This document shows positions 8,121 through 18,381 of a stretch of 63,950 nucleotides of DNA, piece by piece; within the stretch, counting starts at the first letter, position 1; each line of letters begins with the position of its first letter. Both the position numbers and the translations under genes were made by a program. The stretch is from Chloroflexota bacterium (lineage in GTDB: Bacteria; Chloroflexota; Limnocylindria; Limnocylindrales; CSP1-4), in the NCBI GenBank assembly GCA_025358515.1, contig JANYJG010000039.1, positions 1-63,950 on the forward strand, written 5' to 3'. Under the pieces are notes generated by a model. It did not search any database. It was not told the origin of the DNA and saw only the letters and a list, made by a program, of their open reading frames with translations.

Positions 8121-8972
8121 TTGGCTGATCGATCCTCCTCGAAGGATCGGCCCTCTTCTGGCGGCGCTTCTGCCGGTGCCTCTGGCGGCGCTGCCCCGGA
8201 CGGTCGAACGCCCGGCTTGCGCGACCAGTTCGCGCGAACTCGCAGCGCCCTGTTCGGGCTCATCGCCGCCCACATCAAGCTGGCTAAAGCCGAGTTCGCC
8301 GAGATCATCGACGAAATCAAGCGCGCTGCCATCCTGGGCTCCATTGCTCTTGGCCTCGTGATCGTGTCGAGCTCGTTCCTGCTCTTCAGCCTGATCCTGT
8401 GGCTAGACGATTGGGCCTTCGGCTCGATCGGCTGGGGCGCCCTCCACGGCACGGCCTTGATGGTGGGTGTGGCAGTGCTTCTGGTGCTGGCCATCATCGA
8501 CTACGGCTGGCGCCGCGCCTCCGCTTCATTCGCCATCGCGCTGGGCGTGGCTCTCGTGGTAGTCGGCCTGCTCGCGGCCGATTGGACCGGGCTGAGTCAT
8601 CGCAGTGCGGGCCTACCGCCGGGGTGGTTGATCGCCATGGTCGCCGGGGCGCTCGTTCTCGGCCTTCTGGGCGCCGTCCTGGCCTCGCCATTCGGTCGCA
8701 GCCTCGCATTGGCGGGCTTCCTCGCAGGCGCTGTCGCCGGGCTTCTGCTCGGCCTGTTGGGATCCGCCGGGCCTGGGCCGCGTGTTGCCGCCGCCATCGG
8801 CTTCGCCACGCTGCTGCTCCTCTGGCCGATCGTTTCAGCCGTGATGGTGTTCCGCCACGGCATCGACATGGCCAAGCTCAAGGATCGGTTCGTGCCCGAT
8901 CAGACAATCGAGACCACCAAGGAGACTATCGAGTGGGTGCGCGAACAGATGCCGCACGGGCCGAAGTCGTAG
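8121..8972 (+). CDS. Holin-X/phage-holin-family-like integral membrane protein
   Basis: Predicted 283 residues from TTG 8121, which has GGAGGT three to four bases upstream; ATG 8106 and ATG 8091 are in-frame alternatives. A Ser/Gly/Ala-rich N-terminus leads into an amphipathic helix (IKLAKAEFAEIIDEIKRAA). About seven hydrophobic segments follow, in pairs with short loops, and the C-terminal tail is charged. The first part resembles PF07332-type proteins of Actinobacteria and Chloroflexota, which are chromosomal membrane proteins of unknown role and not phage genes. It is longer than the usual 130-150 residue members. The downstream gene starts inside it and is probably translationally coupled. 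Confidence 0.65.
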   Translation: MADRSSSKDRPSSGGASAGASGGAAPDGRTPGLRDQFARTRSALFGLIAAHIKLAKAEFAEIIDEIKRAAILGSIALGLVIVSSSFLLFSLILWLDDWAFGSIGWGALHGTALMVGVAVLLVLAIIDYGWRRASASFAIALGVALVVVGLLAADWTGLSHRSAGLPPGWLIAMVAGALVLGLLGAVLASPFGRSLALAGFLAGAVAGLLLGLLGSAGPGPRVAAAIGFATLLLLWPIVSAVMVFRHGIDMAKLKDRFVPDQTIETTKETIEWVREQMPHGPKS

Positions 8973-9487
8973 CCCGCCGTCAGGTTCTTTTGGTAGAAAC
9001 TGGGAAGCTGGAAGCCGCAGGTCGGTCCGCGGTCGATATTCCGGCCAAGATTCGCCAATCGCCGGCCAAGACCGCCGCACTTGCTGCGGGAACGGCTTTC
9101 ATGATTCTGGGCGGCCCAAAGCGAAGCTATAACGCCGTCCGGCGGGCCATCTGGGGACCCAAGGCCGATCTGCCGAAATCGATGCTGCCCAAGCAGGTCG
9201 ACAAGGCGCTGCGCTCCCTGGGCGACGATGGCGATCGGGTGAGGGGCCTGCTCGAGCGCGAATTCGCCAGATACCTCGAGGAGGGCCGGCAAGAGCGCGA
9301 GGCGCGCGATCTGCGAGGCACGATTTCAGCGCTCGGTGGAAACATCCTGCGACCGGTCAGCGTCGAGGCCGGCAAGCGACTGGCCAGGGAGTTGTTCTCG
9401 CCCGAGGCCGGCGGGTTTGCCGCAGCCACCGAGCGGATAAGCGCCCGCCGCGAGTCTCGCAAAGCCGGTGGCGCCGGCAGAGATTAG
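8933..9487 (+). CDS. Hypothetical protein overlapping the holin-like gene
   Basis: Predicted 184 residues from GTG 8933. The strong Shine-Dalgarno AAGGAG (8919-8924), eight bases upstream, lies inside the preceding gene, and the two reading frames overlap by 40 bases. A short central hydrophobic stretch (AALAAGTAFMILGG) could be membrane-associated. The rest is basic and helical, with many Arg/Lys/Glu, and there is an Arg-rich C-terminus. In related genomes a small basic protein often follows the holin-like gene; that is from memory of gene neighbourhoods and not proven here. I do not recognise a domain. Confidence 0.7.
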   Translation: MGARTDAARAEVVARRQVLLVETGKLEAAGRSAVDIPAKIRQSPAKTAALAAGTAFMILGGPKRSYNAVRRAIWGPKADLPKSMLPKQVDKALRSLGDDGDRVRGLLEREFARYLEEGRQEREARDLRGTISALGGNILRPVSVEAGKRLARELFSPEAGGFAAATERISARRESRKAGGAGRD

Positions 9488-9530
9488 GCGCAGCCGCGAC
9501 CGCCCTGCCACTTGTGACGGCCGCCCCCGC

Positions 9531-9536
9531 TAGACT
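9531..9536 (+). promoter_or_regulatory. -10 element of the tRNA-Leu gene
   Basis: TAGACT lies exactly ten bases before the first base of the mature tRNA, placing transcription start two to four bases upstream of it. The same ten-base spacing is seen for the second tRNA in this window. No convincing -35 is visible. Confidence 0.45.
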
Positions 9537-9546
9537 CTTGGGCCAC

Positions 9547-9634
9547 GGGCGAGTGGCGGAATGGCAGACGCGCCAGCCTTAGGAGCTGGTACCGCGTAAG
9601 CGGTGTGCGGGTTCAAATCCCGCCTCGCCCACCA
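9547..9634 (+). tRNA. tRNA-Leu (anticodon TAG)
   Basis: A cloverleaf can be folded by eye. The acceptor arms are GGGCGAG (9547-9553) and CTCGCCC (9624-9630), with discriminator A and an encoded CCA at the 3' end. The anticodon stem CCAGC/GCTGG closes loop CTTAGGA, so the anticodon is TAG, reading CUN leucine codons. A long variable arm (class II) is present, as expected for leucine, and the T arm contains GTTCAAATC. Length is 88 bases including CCA. Confidence 0.97.
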
Positions 9635-9947
9635 GATCTGTAGGCTGCGACCTGCGGCGCGCCAGCAGGTTTCGCCTTGCCGGAATGCATGCTGGCCTCC
9701 GTCTGGGGGAGAGCAACTCCGGCGTGGGCAAATGGCTGCCCGTCACTCGTCCCGTCACTCGTCCCGTCAATCGTCCCTTCATATGACGGGAGGCCAGCCC
9801 CCAAATGCCGTCCTGCAGTGACTTATAGGTCCGGGTTCATAGAAGCGCGCGGCGGTAGCATCAACTTCGCCGGCAGCGACGCGGCCACCGGGGCGTCGTT
9901 TGCGCGAGATACGTCCGATTTCGGACATCCGAGACAGGTGGGTGACC
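9635..9947 (+). other. Intergenic region after tRNA-Leu with short tandem repeats
   Basis: No supportable gene lies in these 313 bases. The region holds three 12-base tandem repeats (9739-9774) and an imperfect palindrome CCCTTCATATGACGGG (9775-9790). It also has a TAGCAT hexamer near 9857 that may be the -10 of the downstream diguanylate cyclase gene, and a small inverted repeat GTCCGATTTCGGAC (9913-9926) in the presumed leader of that gene. Confidence 0.5.
9739..9774. repeat. Three tandem copies of a 12-base repeat
   Basis: Units CCCGTCACTCGT (9739-9750), CCCGTCACTCGT (9751-9762) and CCCGTCAATCGT (9763-9774) follow each other without spacers. There are too few copies, and no spacers, for a CRISPR. 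No protein context supports a coding repeat. Confidence 0.85.
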
Positions 9948-10889
9948 ATGCCTGCTCTAGAGCAACTGAGCGAAGCTTTCCTTTTCCGCGCGCTGATGGA
10001 GAGCACTGCCGACAGCATTTACTTCAAAGATCGGGAATGCCGCCTGTTGCTCGTTAGTCGGAAGATGGCGGTGGACCTGGGTTTCTCGGACCCGGCCGAG
10101 TTGATCGGCAAGACCGACATCGAGTTGTTCGGTCAGGCGTTCGGCCAGGAGACGCGGCTCGACGATATCCGCATCATGGAGATGGATCGGCCGTTCGTCG
10201 GCATGATCGAGAGCCGCCAGGTGGCCAAAGGCCGTACGAATTGGACCCTGACAACCAAACTGCCGCTCCATGATGAGTCCGGCCAGGTGATCGGCCTGGT
10301 CGGCATCACCCGCGAGATAAATGAGATCAGGCAGGTTGAGGCGACGCTCCAGCATCTTGCCACGCATGATGCCCTGACCGGACTGCCGAACCGGTACCTC
10401 CTCGTCGACCGGATGAACCAGCTGCTGGCGCATGCCAAACGATCGGAAAAGGCGTTTGCGGTCCTCTTCATGGACCTCGACGGCTTCAAGGAGGTCAACG
10501 ATTCCCAGGGGCACGAAGCCGGCGATCTCCTGCTGACCGCAGTTGCCCACAGACTTACCAAATGTGTGCGTCAGAGCGACACGGTAGCCCGTATCGGCGG
10601 CGACGAATTTGTGATCATTCTGGAGTCCGTCCATGACGCAGGGGCGGCCGCAGTTGTCGCCGGACACGTTGAACAGGCCCTGGCCCGAGTCTTCCCTCTG
10701 CAACTCCACAGGGTCAAGGTCACCGTCAGCATAGGCATCAGCTTCTATCCGGAAAACGGCGCAGACGCCGAATCGCTCCTCAAGGCCGCCGACTACGCGA
10801 TGTACCTTGCCAAGAGAAAGGGCGGCAATTGCCATCTGAGCTGTCTCCCAGGCATGCCTCAATCAAGCGCCGTGATCGAGACGCAATAG
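9948..10889 (+). CDS. PAS-GGDEF diguanylate cyclase
   Basis: Predicted 313 residues; ATG 9948 has AGGTGG (9936-9941) six bases upstream. A PAS sensor domain (about 8-130, with FKDRECRLLLVSR) is joined to a GGDEF domain that makes cyclic di-GMP from two GTP. The active-site motif is intact as GGDEF (217-221). An allosteric inhibition site RQSD (208-211) lies exactly five residues upstream, so product inhibition is expected. No transmembrane segment is present, so the enzyme is cytosolic and the PAS pocket should sense an internal signal. It is a single gene with no partner EAL or PilZ protein in the window. Confidence 0.95.
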   Translation: MPALEQLSEAFLFRALMESTADSIYFKDRECRLLLVSRKMAVDLGFSDPAELIGKTDIELFGQAFGQETRLDDIRIMEMDRPFVGMIESRQVAKGRTNWTLTTKLPLHDESGQVIGLVGITREINEIRQVEATLQHLATHDALTGLPNRYLLVDRMNQLLAHAKRSEKAFAVLFMDLDGFKEVNDSQGHEAGDLLLTAVAHRLTKCVRQSDTVARIGGDEFVIILESVHDAGAAAVVAGHVEQALARVFPLQLHRVKVTVSIGISFYPENGADAESLLKAADYAMYLAKRKGGNCHLSCLPGMPQSSAVIETQ

Positions 10890-11143
10890 CCCTTCGCCGG
10901 CCAGTCGCCCAGGCAGCTTGACGATGGCGCCGCCCGCTGCCGCCGCGGACGTGCGAGGCGCCGGGCGTGGTTTGCGAGGCTGAACCGTGCCCATGATCGA
11001 AAGATATGGCCCGCCGCCGGTCCCGGTCCACACAAAGGCCGAATCGTGCCGGTCCGCGGCACCAGGCGGCCTCGCGGTGGTTCCAGCGATGACGTCCCTA
11101 ACGCCCGCGTCGGGGGAGCCGGGCCCCGTGGCGCTGGGGCCCG

Positions 11144-11149
11144 TATAAT
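11144..11149 (+). promoter_or_regulatory. Consensus -10 of the tig-clpP-clpX operon
   Basis: TATAAT, a perfect -10 in very GC-rich surroundings, lies nine bases before ATG 11159. Transcription would start about two to three bases before the start codon, and no Shine-Dalgarno is present between them. The tig message is therefore predicted to be leaderless or nearly so. No TTGACA-like -35 is visible at 16-18 bases. Confidence 0.55.
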
Positions 11150-11158
11150 CGGCCGGCG

Positions 11159-12592
11159 ATGCAGACGACCACCACCCCCTTACCAAACTCACGCCTCCAG
11201 ATCGATTTCGAGGTTCCGCCCGAGCGGCTCGACAAGGCCATAGTGCAGGCCGTCGGCCGGCTCTCGCGCCACACTCGAGTTTCCGGCTTCCGGCCGGGCA
11301 AGGCACCCCGGATAGTGCTCGAACGCGTTCTGGGGCCCACCGTCATCCTCGATGAAGCCGTAGACGCTCTTGTTGAAGAATCCTTCCGGGAGGTCATGCG
11401 CGAATCGGACATAGCGCCCCTGACTTCGCCCGAAGTGGAAGTCAGCCAGGCAGAAGAGGGCAAGCCGGTCATCTTCAAGGCGACCGTTCAGGTTCGCCCA
11501 AACCTCAAGCTCGGCGATTTCGATAGCTTCGGTTTCAAGCCCGAGATCAAGCCGGTCGACGAAACCATGGTCGAAAAGGTTCTCGACGAGCTGCGTGACG
11601 GGCAGGCCCGCCTTGATCCGGTCTCGGACCGCGGCGCCAAGAAGGAAGACTACGCAGTCATCTCCTTCGCCGGCACGCGCGACGGCGTTCCGTTCGACGG
11701 GGGCTCGTCGGATCGCATGCCCCTCGTGCTCGGTAACGATCGACTCATTCCGGGCTTCGAGGATCACCTCATGGGCGTCGCCAAGGGCGACACCGTCGAG
11801 TTCGACATCGTCTTCCCGGCCGATTACCAGGAAGAGACGCTCCGCAGCCAAACGGCCCACTTCAGCGTCACTCTCAAGGAATTGCGCGAGAAGATCGCCC
11901 CACCGGCGGACGACGAGTTCGCCAAGTCCGTCGGCAAGTTCGAAACGCTCGATGAGCTCAAAGCCGAATTGCGCAAGCGCCTCGAGGCCAACGCCCTCGA
12001 CCATGCCCGCCACGAGTTCTCGGACAAGATCATCGAATATGCGGCTGCCAATGCCACGGTGGACCTGCCCGATGTCCTGATTGATCAGGAAGTGGAGGTC
12101 ATGCACGACGAGCTGCGTTCCGCGCTGGCCCGCCAGGGCGTCACCGAGGAGGCCTACCTCAAGGTATTGACCAAGACCGAGGAAGACCTCCACGCCGAGT
12201 TCAGGCCGCAGGCAGAGAAACGCGTCAAGACCCTGCTAACCCTGACGGAGATCGCCAAGGTCAAGGGCGTGGACGTTCCCGACTCCGCTATCGAAGCGGA
12301 GATCACCCAGGCGCGGTCTCGCTACGCGGACAACCAGAGCCTGCTCAAGTACTTCGAATCGGAACGTGGGCGAAACTACATCAAGAGCACCATCCGGCGA
12401 TCGCGGACCGTTGAGCAGCTGGTGGACGAGTGGCTTGCCGCTCACCCCGACTCTCCGCGGCTGCCTCACCTGGAAGACAACGCGGAGGCATCGGCCGTCT
12501 CCACCTCGTCGGCAGAGGCTTCCGCCTCGGTCGGCGTGACCGATCCCGGCAGCCTCGAAACGTCGGCCGCGTCCGCGACCTCCAAGTCCTAG
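11159..12592 (+). CDS. tig: Trigger factor, ribosome-associated chaperone
   Basis: Predicted 477 residues. Trigger factor binds at the ribosomal exit tunnel and shields nascent chains. The ribosome-docking signature GFRPGKAP is present near residue 43. The FKBP-type peptidyl-prolyl isomerase domain occupies about 155-245, including [11 protein letters not shown]. The long helical arms follow to about 430. The last 35 residues are a Ser/Ala-rich tail not needed by the family. It heads the tig-clpP-clpX arrangement known from many bacteria; clpP starts 28 bases after its stop. It has no recognisable Shine-Dalgarno, in line with the adjacent TATAAT. Confidence 0.96.
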   Translation: MQTTTTPLPNSRLQIDFEVPPERLDKAIVQAVGRLSRHTRVSGFRPGKAPRIVLERVLGPTVILDEAVDALVEESFREVMRESDIAPLTSPEVEVSQAEEGKPVIFKATVQVRPNLKLGDFDSFGFKPEIKPVDETMVEKVLDELRDGQARLDPVSDRGAKKEDYAVISFAGTRDGVPFDGGSSDRMPLVLGNDRLIPGFEDHLMGVAKGDTVEFDIVFPADYQEETLRSQTAHFSVTLKELREKIAPPADDEFAKSVGKFETLDELKAELRKRLEANALDHARHEFSDKIIEYAAANATVDLPDVLIDQEVEVMHDELRSALARQGVTEEAYLKVLTKTEEDLHAEFRPQAEKRVKTLLTLTEIAKVKGVDVPDSAIEAEITQARSRYADNQSLLKYFESERGRNYIKSTIRRSRTVEQLVDEWLAAHPDSPRLPHLEDNAEASAVSTSSAEASASVGVTDPGSLETSAASATSKS

Positions 12593-12620
12593 CCAAGCCC
12601 ACGACAGAGGAGACGATCCG

Positions 12621-13304
12621 ATGCTAGTGCCGATGGTGATCGAGTCCTCGAGCCGTGGCGAGCGAGCCTATGACATCTACTCGCGGCTGCTGCGGGAGCG
12701 GATCGTGTTCCTGGGCGACACGATCGAGGACAACATTGCCAACCTCGTGATCGCCCAACTTCTCTTCCTCGATGCTGAGGATCCGGAGCGCGACATCAGC
12801 CTCTACATCAACTCGCCCGGTGGCGTCATCACCAGCGGCCTGGCGATCTACGACACCATGCAGTACGTGCGCTCTCCGGTCAGCACCATTTGCATCGGCA
12901 TGGCGGCCAGCATGGCGGCCGTGCTGCTCGCTGCGGGCGCACCCGGGAAACGCTTTGCGCTTCCGCACAGCCGGATCATGATCCACCAGGGATCGGGCGG
13001 ATTCCGCGGCAACACGCCGGACGTCTTCATCCAGGTCAAGGAGATGGAGACGCTGGTCAACACCAATCATGAGATTCTTAGTCGCCACACGGGACAACCG
13101 ATAGAGAAGATTGTTGCCGATACCTCTCGGGACTTCTTCATGGCGCCAACGGACGCCAAGGATTACGGAATCATCGACGCCGTCTACGCGGGTTCGATCG
13201 ATCCGCTGGCGGGCAAGGCTAAAGAGTCGGGTTCCGCCGACGAGAAGACCGAGACCCCGAATGGCGGCGACGGTGCGGCGCCGGCCTCTGCGCCGGGCGA
13301 GTAA
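12621..13304 (+). CDS. clpP: ATP-dependent Clp protease proteolytic subunit
   Basis: Predicted 227 residues. Serine peptidase of family S14, forming the double-heptamer barrel that degrades substrates unfolded by ClpX or ClpC. The catalytic triad is visible: Ser97 in GMAASMAAV, His122 in RIMIHQGSG, and Asp in DTSRDFFM near 171. The body matches the usual 195-200 residues; a C-terminal extension of about 25 residues is Glu/Gly/Ala-rich. AGAGGAGA lies upstream of ATG 12621. The gene sits between tig and clpX, which suggests coordinated proteostasis from the promoter ahead of tig. Confidence 0.97.
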   Translation: MLVPMVIESSSRGERAYDIYSRLLRERIVFLGDTIEDNIANLVIAQLLFLDAEDPERDISLYINSPGGVITSGLAIYDTMQYVRSPVSTICIGMAASMAAVLLAAGAPGKRFALPHSRIMIHQGSGGFRGNTPDVFIQVKEMETLVNTNHEILSRHTGQPIEKIVADTSRDFFMAPTDAKDYGIIDAVYAGSIDPLAGKAKESGSADEKTETPNGGDGAAPASAPGE

Positions 13305-13352
13305 CGGATTGGCAGCGATCAGGCAGCAAGCGCGAAGGACAAGGTTAGGCGC

Positions 13353-14657
<1,305 letters not shown>

Positions 14658-14692
14658 CCCGGGCAGAGAGGCGGGGATGCCGGCAGGCGCCG

Positions 14693-14735
14693 CAGCAGGT
14701 GGTACCACGACCCGTTCGTCAGCTGGACGAGCGGG
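14693..14735 (+). promoter_or_regulatory. T-box-like antiterminator core and competing hairpin ahead of valS
   Basis: The sequence AGGTGGTACCACG (14697-14709) matches the T-box core GGUGGNACCRCG at every specified base. Its UGGU can pair with a tRNA 3' end ACCA, and tRNA-Val has discriminator A. Directly after it, CCCGTTCGTC (14711-14720) and GACGAGCGGG (14726-14735) form a ten-pair hairpin with one G-U pair. An alternative fold pairs ACGA (14707-14710) with TCGT (14716-14719) and CAGC (14693-14696) with GCTG (14722-14725), which excludes that hairpin as in T-box switching. The leader after clpX is only about 100 bases. A full Stem I with a Val specifier would have to lie in the clpX 3' end or be ultrashort; I cannot identify it. 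Confidence 0.55.
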
Positions 14736-14759
14736 TCCGTTCGTTGAATGGAGTTAGCG

Positions 14760-17528
14760 GTGACGGAGCAGGCGAATACGACATCGGGCCAGCCGGCCGC
14801 AACTTCGGCCCCCGCGCAGACCCCCGAAACCGGGCTGCCCAAGGCATACCGACCCGGTGAAGTTGAGCACTCCATATTCGAGCGATGGGTCGACGCCGAT
14901 GTGTTCAACCCGGACGGCAAGGGCTCGCGAGCGGACTGGTCCAAACAGCCGTTCGTCATCATCCAGCCGCCGCCAAACGTGACCGGCTCCCTGCACCTGG
15001 GCCATGCCCAGCGGTCCACTGTGGAAGACCTGATGACTCGCCACGCCAGAATGCTGGGCCGGCCGGCGCTGTTCCTACCCGGCCTGGACCACGCCTCCAT
15101 CGCGGCCCAATACGTGCTGGACAAGCTGCTGGCCAAAGAGGGCGAAAACCGCCAGACCCTGGGCCGCGAGAAGTACCTCGATCGGATGTGGCAGTTCGTC
15201 GACCAGACGCGCCAGACGATCCTTAGCCAGCAGCGCCGCGTCGGGGCCTCGCTGGACATGTCCCGAGTCCGCTTCACCATGGACGAGGTTTCTGCGCGGG
15301 CTGTGCGCGAGGCGTTTACGCGGCTCTATCGCGAGGGCCTGGCGTATCGCACCGAGGCACTCATCCACTGGTGCCCCGGCTGCCGGACCAGCGTTTCGGA
15401 CCTCGAGGTCATCCCGAAGGAGACCACCGGCAGCCTCTGGACGATTCGCTACCACCTGGTGGACGAACTGACCGGCGCTCCCGATCCGGAGGCCTGGATC
15501 GCCGTCGCCACCACGCGCCCCGAGACGCTCCTGGGCGATACCGCGGTCGCCGTCAACCCGGAGGATCCGCGCTATGCCGCGCTCATCGGACGGCGGGCGA
15601 TGATCCCGTTCGTGGATCGTGCGGTGCCGATCATCGCCGACTCCGTCGTGGACCGAGCCTTCGGGACCGGCGCCGTCAAGATCACCCCGGCCCACGACCA
15701 GAACGACTACGACACCGGCAAGCGCCACGGCCTCGCGATGATCACGGTGCTGGACGATGCCGCCCGGGTCAACGAGAACGGCGCCCAGTTCGCCGGCTTG
15801 GACCGTTACGAGGCACGCCGCCAGATCGTGGAGGCGCTGACGGAGCGCGGCGACCTGGACGCGATCCAGCCCCACGAGATGCTGCTGGGCCGCTGCCAGC
15901 GCTCCGATGATGTCGTGGAGCCGCGCCTCAAGACCCAGTGGTTCATCCGCGTGGCGCCGCTGGCCGAGGCCGCGCTCGCCGCCACTCGCTCCGGCGAGAC
16001 GCAAATCCTGCCGGACCGGTTCGTCAAGGTCTGGGAACACTGGATGACCGAAATGCGCGACTGGAACGTCAGTCGTCAGCTGTGGTGGGGCCACCGCATC
16101 CCGGCCTGGTACTGCCCGGACGGCCACGTGACCGTGACTCAGGATCCGGCCGGTCCGGTGGCGTGCGAGGTCTGTTCACGTCCAGCCGCCGAACTTCATC
16201 AGGACGAGGACATCTTCGACACGTGGTTCAGCTCGGGCCTGTGGCCGTTCTCCACGCTCGGCTGGCCCGACAAGACGCCCGATCTGGATCGGTTCTACCC
16301 GGGCTCCGTCATGGAAACCGCGTACGACATCATCTTTTTCTGGGTCGCGCGGATGATGATGCTGGGCATCCACCTGACCGGCGAGGCGCCCTTCCACACG
16401 GTCTATTTGTCAGGCCTGATCCGCGATCCGTACGGCCAAAAGATGTCCAAGACGAAGGGCAACTCGGTCGACCCGCTCGAGACGATCGAGGAGGTTGGCG
16501 CGGACGCGCTCCGTTTCGCCCTCATCAACGGCACCGCACCCGGGAACGACGCCCGTCTCGGCGCCGAGAAGCTCGAGAACGCCCGCAACTTCACCAACAA
16601 GCTCTGGAACGTGGCTCGCTTCGTGCTGGGGGCCCGGCCGGAGTCCATTCCGGCGGGCACGTCACGAGAACTGCCGAACCGCGCCGAAGTTGGCCCGGCC
16701 GATCGCTGGATCCTTTCGCGAGCGGCAGCGACCGTCGCGGCCGTCGACGAAGCGATGCGTCTGTACACGTTCGGCGATGCCAGCCAGATCCTGTATGAGG
16801 CGGTCTGGAACGAATACTGCGATTGGGCGGTCGAACTGGCGAAGATTCGGCTGGCCGACGAAAGCTTGAGCGTCGCCGCGCGAGATGCGACGTGGTGGAC
16901 GCTGGTCGAAGTCCTGGATACCTACCTGCGGCTGCTCCACCCGATTATGCCGTTCGTCACGGAGGAGATCTGGGAGAGGCTGCCGCACACGACGGCCGAC
17001 CCGGCGCTGCTGATCGTGGCCGATTGGCCGGTTGCCTCTGCTGAGAAGGCCGACGCCGCCGCCGAAACGGAGGTGGCCGCCCTGATCGATCTGGTGCGGG
17101 CCATCCGCAACGCCCGCGCCGAGGCCCGCATCGAACCTGCCGCGTGGCTCCACGTAGACGTCTACGTTCCTGCGCGGCTGGGGACGACGTTCAAGACGCT
17201 GAAGCCGGCGCTCGAACGGCTCGCCCGAGCGAGGCCGCTCCAACTCGTCGAATCTCCGGAACTGCAGGGCGGTCTGGCGGTCGTGGTGGGCGAGATGCTG
17301 GCGGCAATCCGGCCGCTCGCCAAAGATGACGCCCAGGGCGATCGGGATCGGGCCCGCCTGGAGCGGGAATTGGCCGACGCCCAGGCCATGCTGGCTTCCG
17401 CCCGCGCCCGGCTCGCCAACGACGCGTTCATCTCCAAGGCCCCACAGGCCGTCGTCGACGGAGCGAAGGCGCGGGCGGCCGAGCTGGAGGAACTCGTCGT
17501 TCGACTGGCAGAGCGGCTACGCCCCTGA
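14760..17528 (+). CDS. valS: Valyl-tRNA synthetase
   Basis: Predicted 922 residues. Class I aminoacyl-tRNA synthetase that charges tRNA-Val. The HIGH-type motif is TGSLHLGHAQ, the KMSKS motif is KMSKTKGN, and the editing domain with the TTRPETLLGD segment lies between them. The C-terminal 65 residues are the usual coiled-coil arm. GTG 14760 is preferred over ATG 14748 because GGAG (14750-14753) lies six bases upstream of the GTG. Expression is probably controlled by uncharged tRNA-Val through the T-box-like leader. Confidence 0.96.
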   Translation: MTEQANTTSGQPAATSAPAQTPETGLPKAYRPGEVEHSIFERWVDADVFNPDGKGSRADWSKQPFVIIQPPPNVTGSLHLGHAQRSTVEDLMTRHARMLGRPALFLPGLDHASIAAQYVLDKLLAKEGENRQTLGREKYLDRMWQFVDQTRQTILSQQRRVGASLDMSRVRFTMDEVSARAVREAFTRLYREGLAYRTEALIHWCPGCRTSVSDLEVIPKETTGSLWTIRYHLVDELTGAPDPEAWIAVATTRPETLLGDTAVAVNPEDPRYAALIGRRAMIPFVDRAVPIIADSVVDRAFGTGAVKITPAHDQNDYDTGKRHGLAMITVLDDAARVNENGAQFAGLDRYEARRQIVEALTERGDLDAIQPHEMLLGRCQRSDDVVEPRLKTQWFIRVAPLAEAALAATRSGETQILPDRFVKVWEHWMTEMRDWNVSRQLWWGHRIPAWYCPDGHVTVTQDPAGPVACEVCSRPAAELHQDEDIFDTWFSSGLWPFSTLGWPDKTPDLDRFYPGSVMETAYDIIFFWVARMMMLGIHLTGEAPFHTVYLSGLIRDPYGQKMSKTKGNSVDPLETIEEVGADALRFALINGTAPGNDARLGAEKLENARNFTNKLWNVARFVLGARPESIPAGTSRELPNRAEVGPADRWILSRAAATVAAVDEAMRLYTFGDASQILYEAVWNEYCDWAVELAKIRLADESLSVAARDATWWTLVEVLDTYLRLLHPIMPFVTEEIWERLPHTTADPALLIVADWPVASAEKADAAAETEVAALIDLVRAIRNARAEARIEPAAWLHVDVYVPARLGTTFKTLKPALERLARARPLQLVESPELQGGLAVVVGEMLAAIRPLAKDDAQGDRDRARLERELADAQAMLASARARLANDAFISKAPQAVVDGAKARAAELEELVVRLAERLRP

Positions 17529-17637
17529 GACGCCGCCCGCCAATCGTCTCTAGGAGTTGATGCGAGCGTACCGGGGAATACGGCGAGCGCGCTGCTAGGA
17601 TACGTATGAAGTCCGTGTCCACCCTGCAGGAGTGACA

Positions 17638-18360
17638 GTGCCGCTTTTCGGCCGCCGATCGGGTCAGGAAAAAGTCGCGACGCCGCCGCCGGCGCCGAAA
17701 GCAGTCAACGAGCACGAGTTCACCCTCAAGCTGTCGTACTCGGCTAAATCGAGCGATTCGGTGCGGGTCAAGGGCGTCCCGGAGATGACCGCGCGCCTCG
17801 GCAACATGCTGGCCGGATACGTCAAAGGCGAATTTGAATTGGTCGAGCCGTTGCCCGTAGGCATGGGGTCGGCGACGCCCTTCATCGCGCGCACGCCGGG
17901 CTCGGCCCAGTGGCTGCAGTACCACGACAAACGCGAACCCGTCACCCGGCATACGCTCGTGGTCCTCGAGTCGGTGGATGCGATCGACATGGCCTTCGAG
18001 ACCCTGGTCTGCGGCCTGCTCGACGGCGAGACGGACACGACTGGCTATCCCGACTACAACGCCATCGTCGGCGGTGTCGTCTCCCACTGGGACGAGGCCA
18101 CGGGAGACGTCATCGTCAGGGCGATCGTCGGGTGGGGCGGAAAGGGCGTCCGCGGGGATACTGACCGCAACGCGGCCCGGGTCCTCGCCGGGCTGTTCAA
18201 CAACATCGCCGGTGACCCGCATGCCATCGGCACCGTGAGTGCGGAACGTCCCGTCGCCGCCGGTCCACAGGGCGGCGCCGTATGCGCTCATTGCGGGTTC
18301 AACTCGGGACACGAACGCTTCTATTGTCCAAAGTGCGGTATGCGCCGTCTTCGCGCATAG
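17638..18360 (+). CDS. Hypothetical protein with C-terminal zinc ribbon
   Basis: Predicted 240 residues from GTG 17638, with AGGAG (17628-17632) five bases upstream. A -10-like TAGGAT (17596-17601) gives a leader of about 30 bases. The first 200 residues show no motif I recognise; they look like a compact alpha/beta domain. The last 30 residues form a zinc ribbon with CAHC and CPKC pairs. It is followed 21 bases later by an FmdB-type zinc-ribbon gene and then an excisionase-like gene, so the three may be one transcription unit of small zinc or nucleic-acid-binding proteins. Confidence 0.75.
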   Translation: MPLFGRRSGQEKVATPPPAPKAVNEHEFTLKLSYSAKSSDSVRVKGVPEMTARLGNMLAGYVKGEFELVEPLPVGMGSATPFIARTPGSAQWLQYHDKREPVTRHTLVVLESVDAIDMAFETLVCGLLDGETDTTGYPDYNAIVGGVVSHWDEATGDVIVRAIVGWGGKGVRGDTDRNAARVLAGLFNNIAGDPHAIGTVSAERPVAAGPQGGAVCAHCGFNSGHERFYCPKCGMRRLRA

Positions 18361-18381
18361 CGATCACGAGCGGAGACGACG

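Noticed and set aside
8121..8972. Prophage holin
   Set aside because: The similarity is to chromosomal holin-X-type membrane proteins; no other phage genes are present and the protein is much larger than a holin.
9739..9774. CRISPR array after tRNA-Leu
   Set aside because: Units are 12 bases, contiguous, with no spacers and no cas genes.
15075..16127. Minus-strand 350-residue frame opposite valS
   Set aside because: Antisense to conserved synthetase sequence, no family features.
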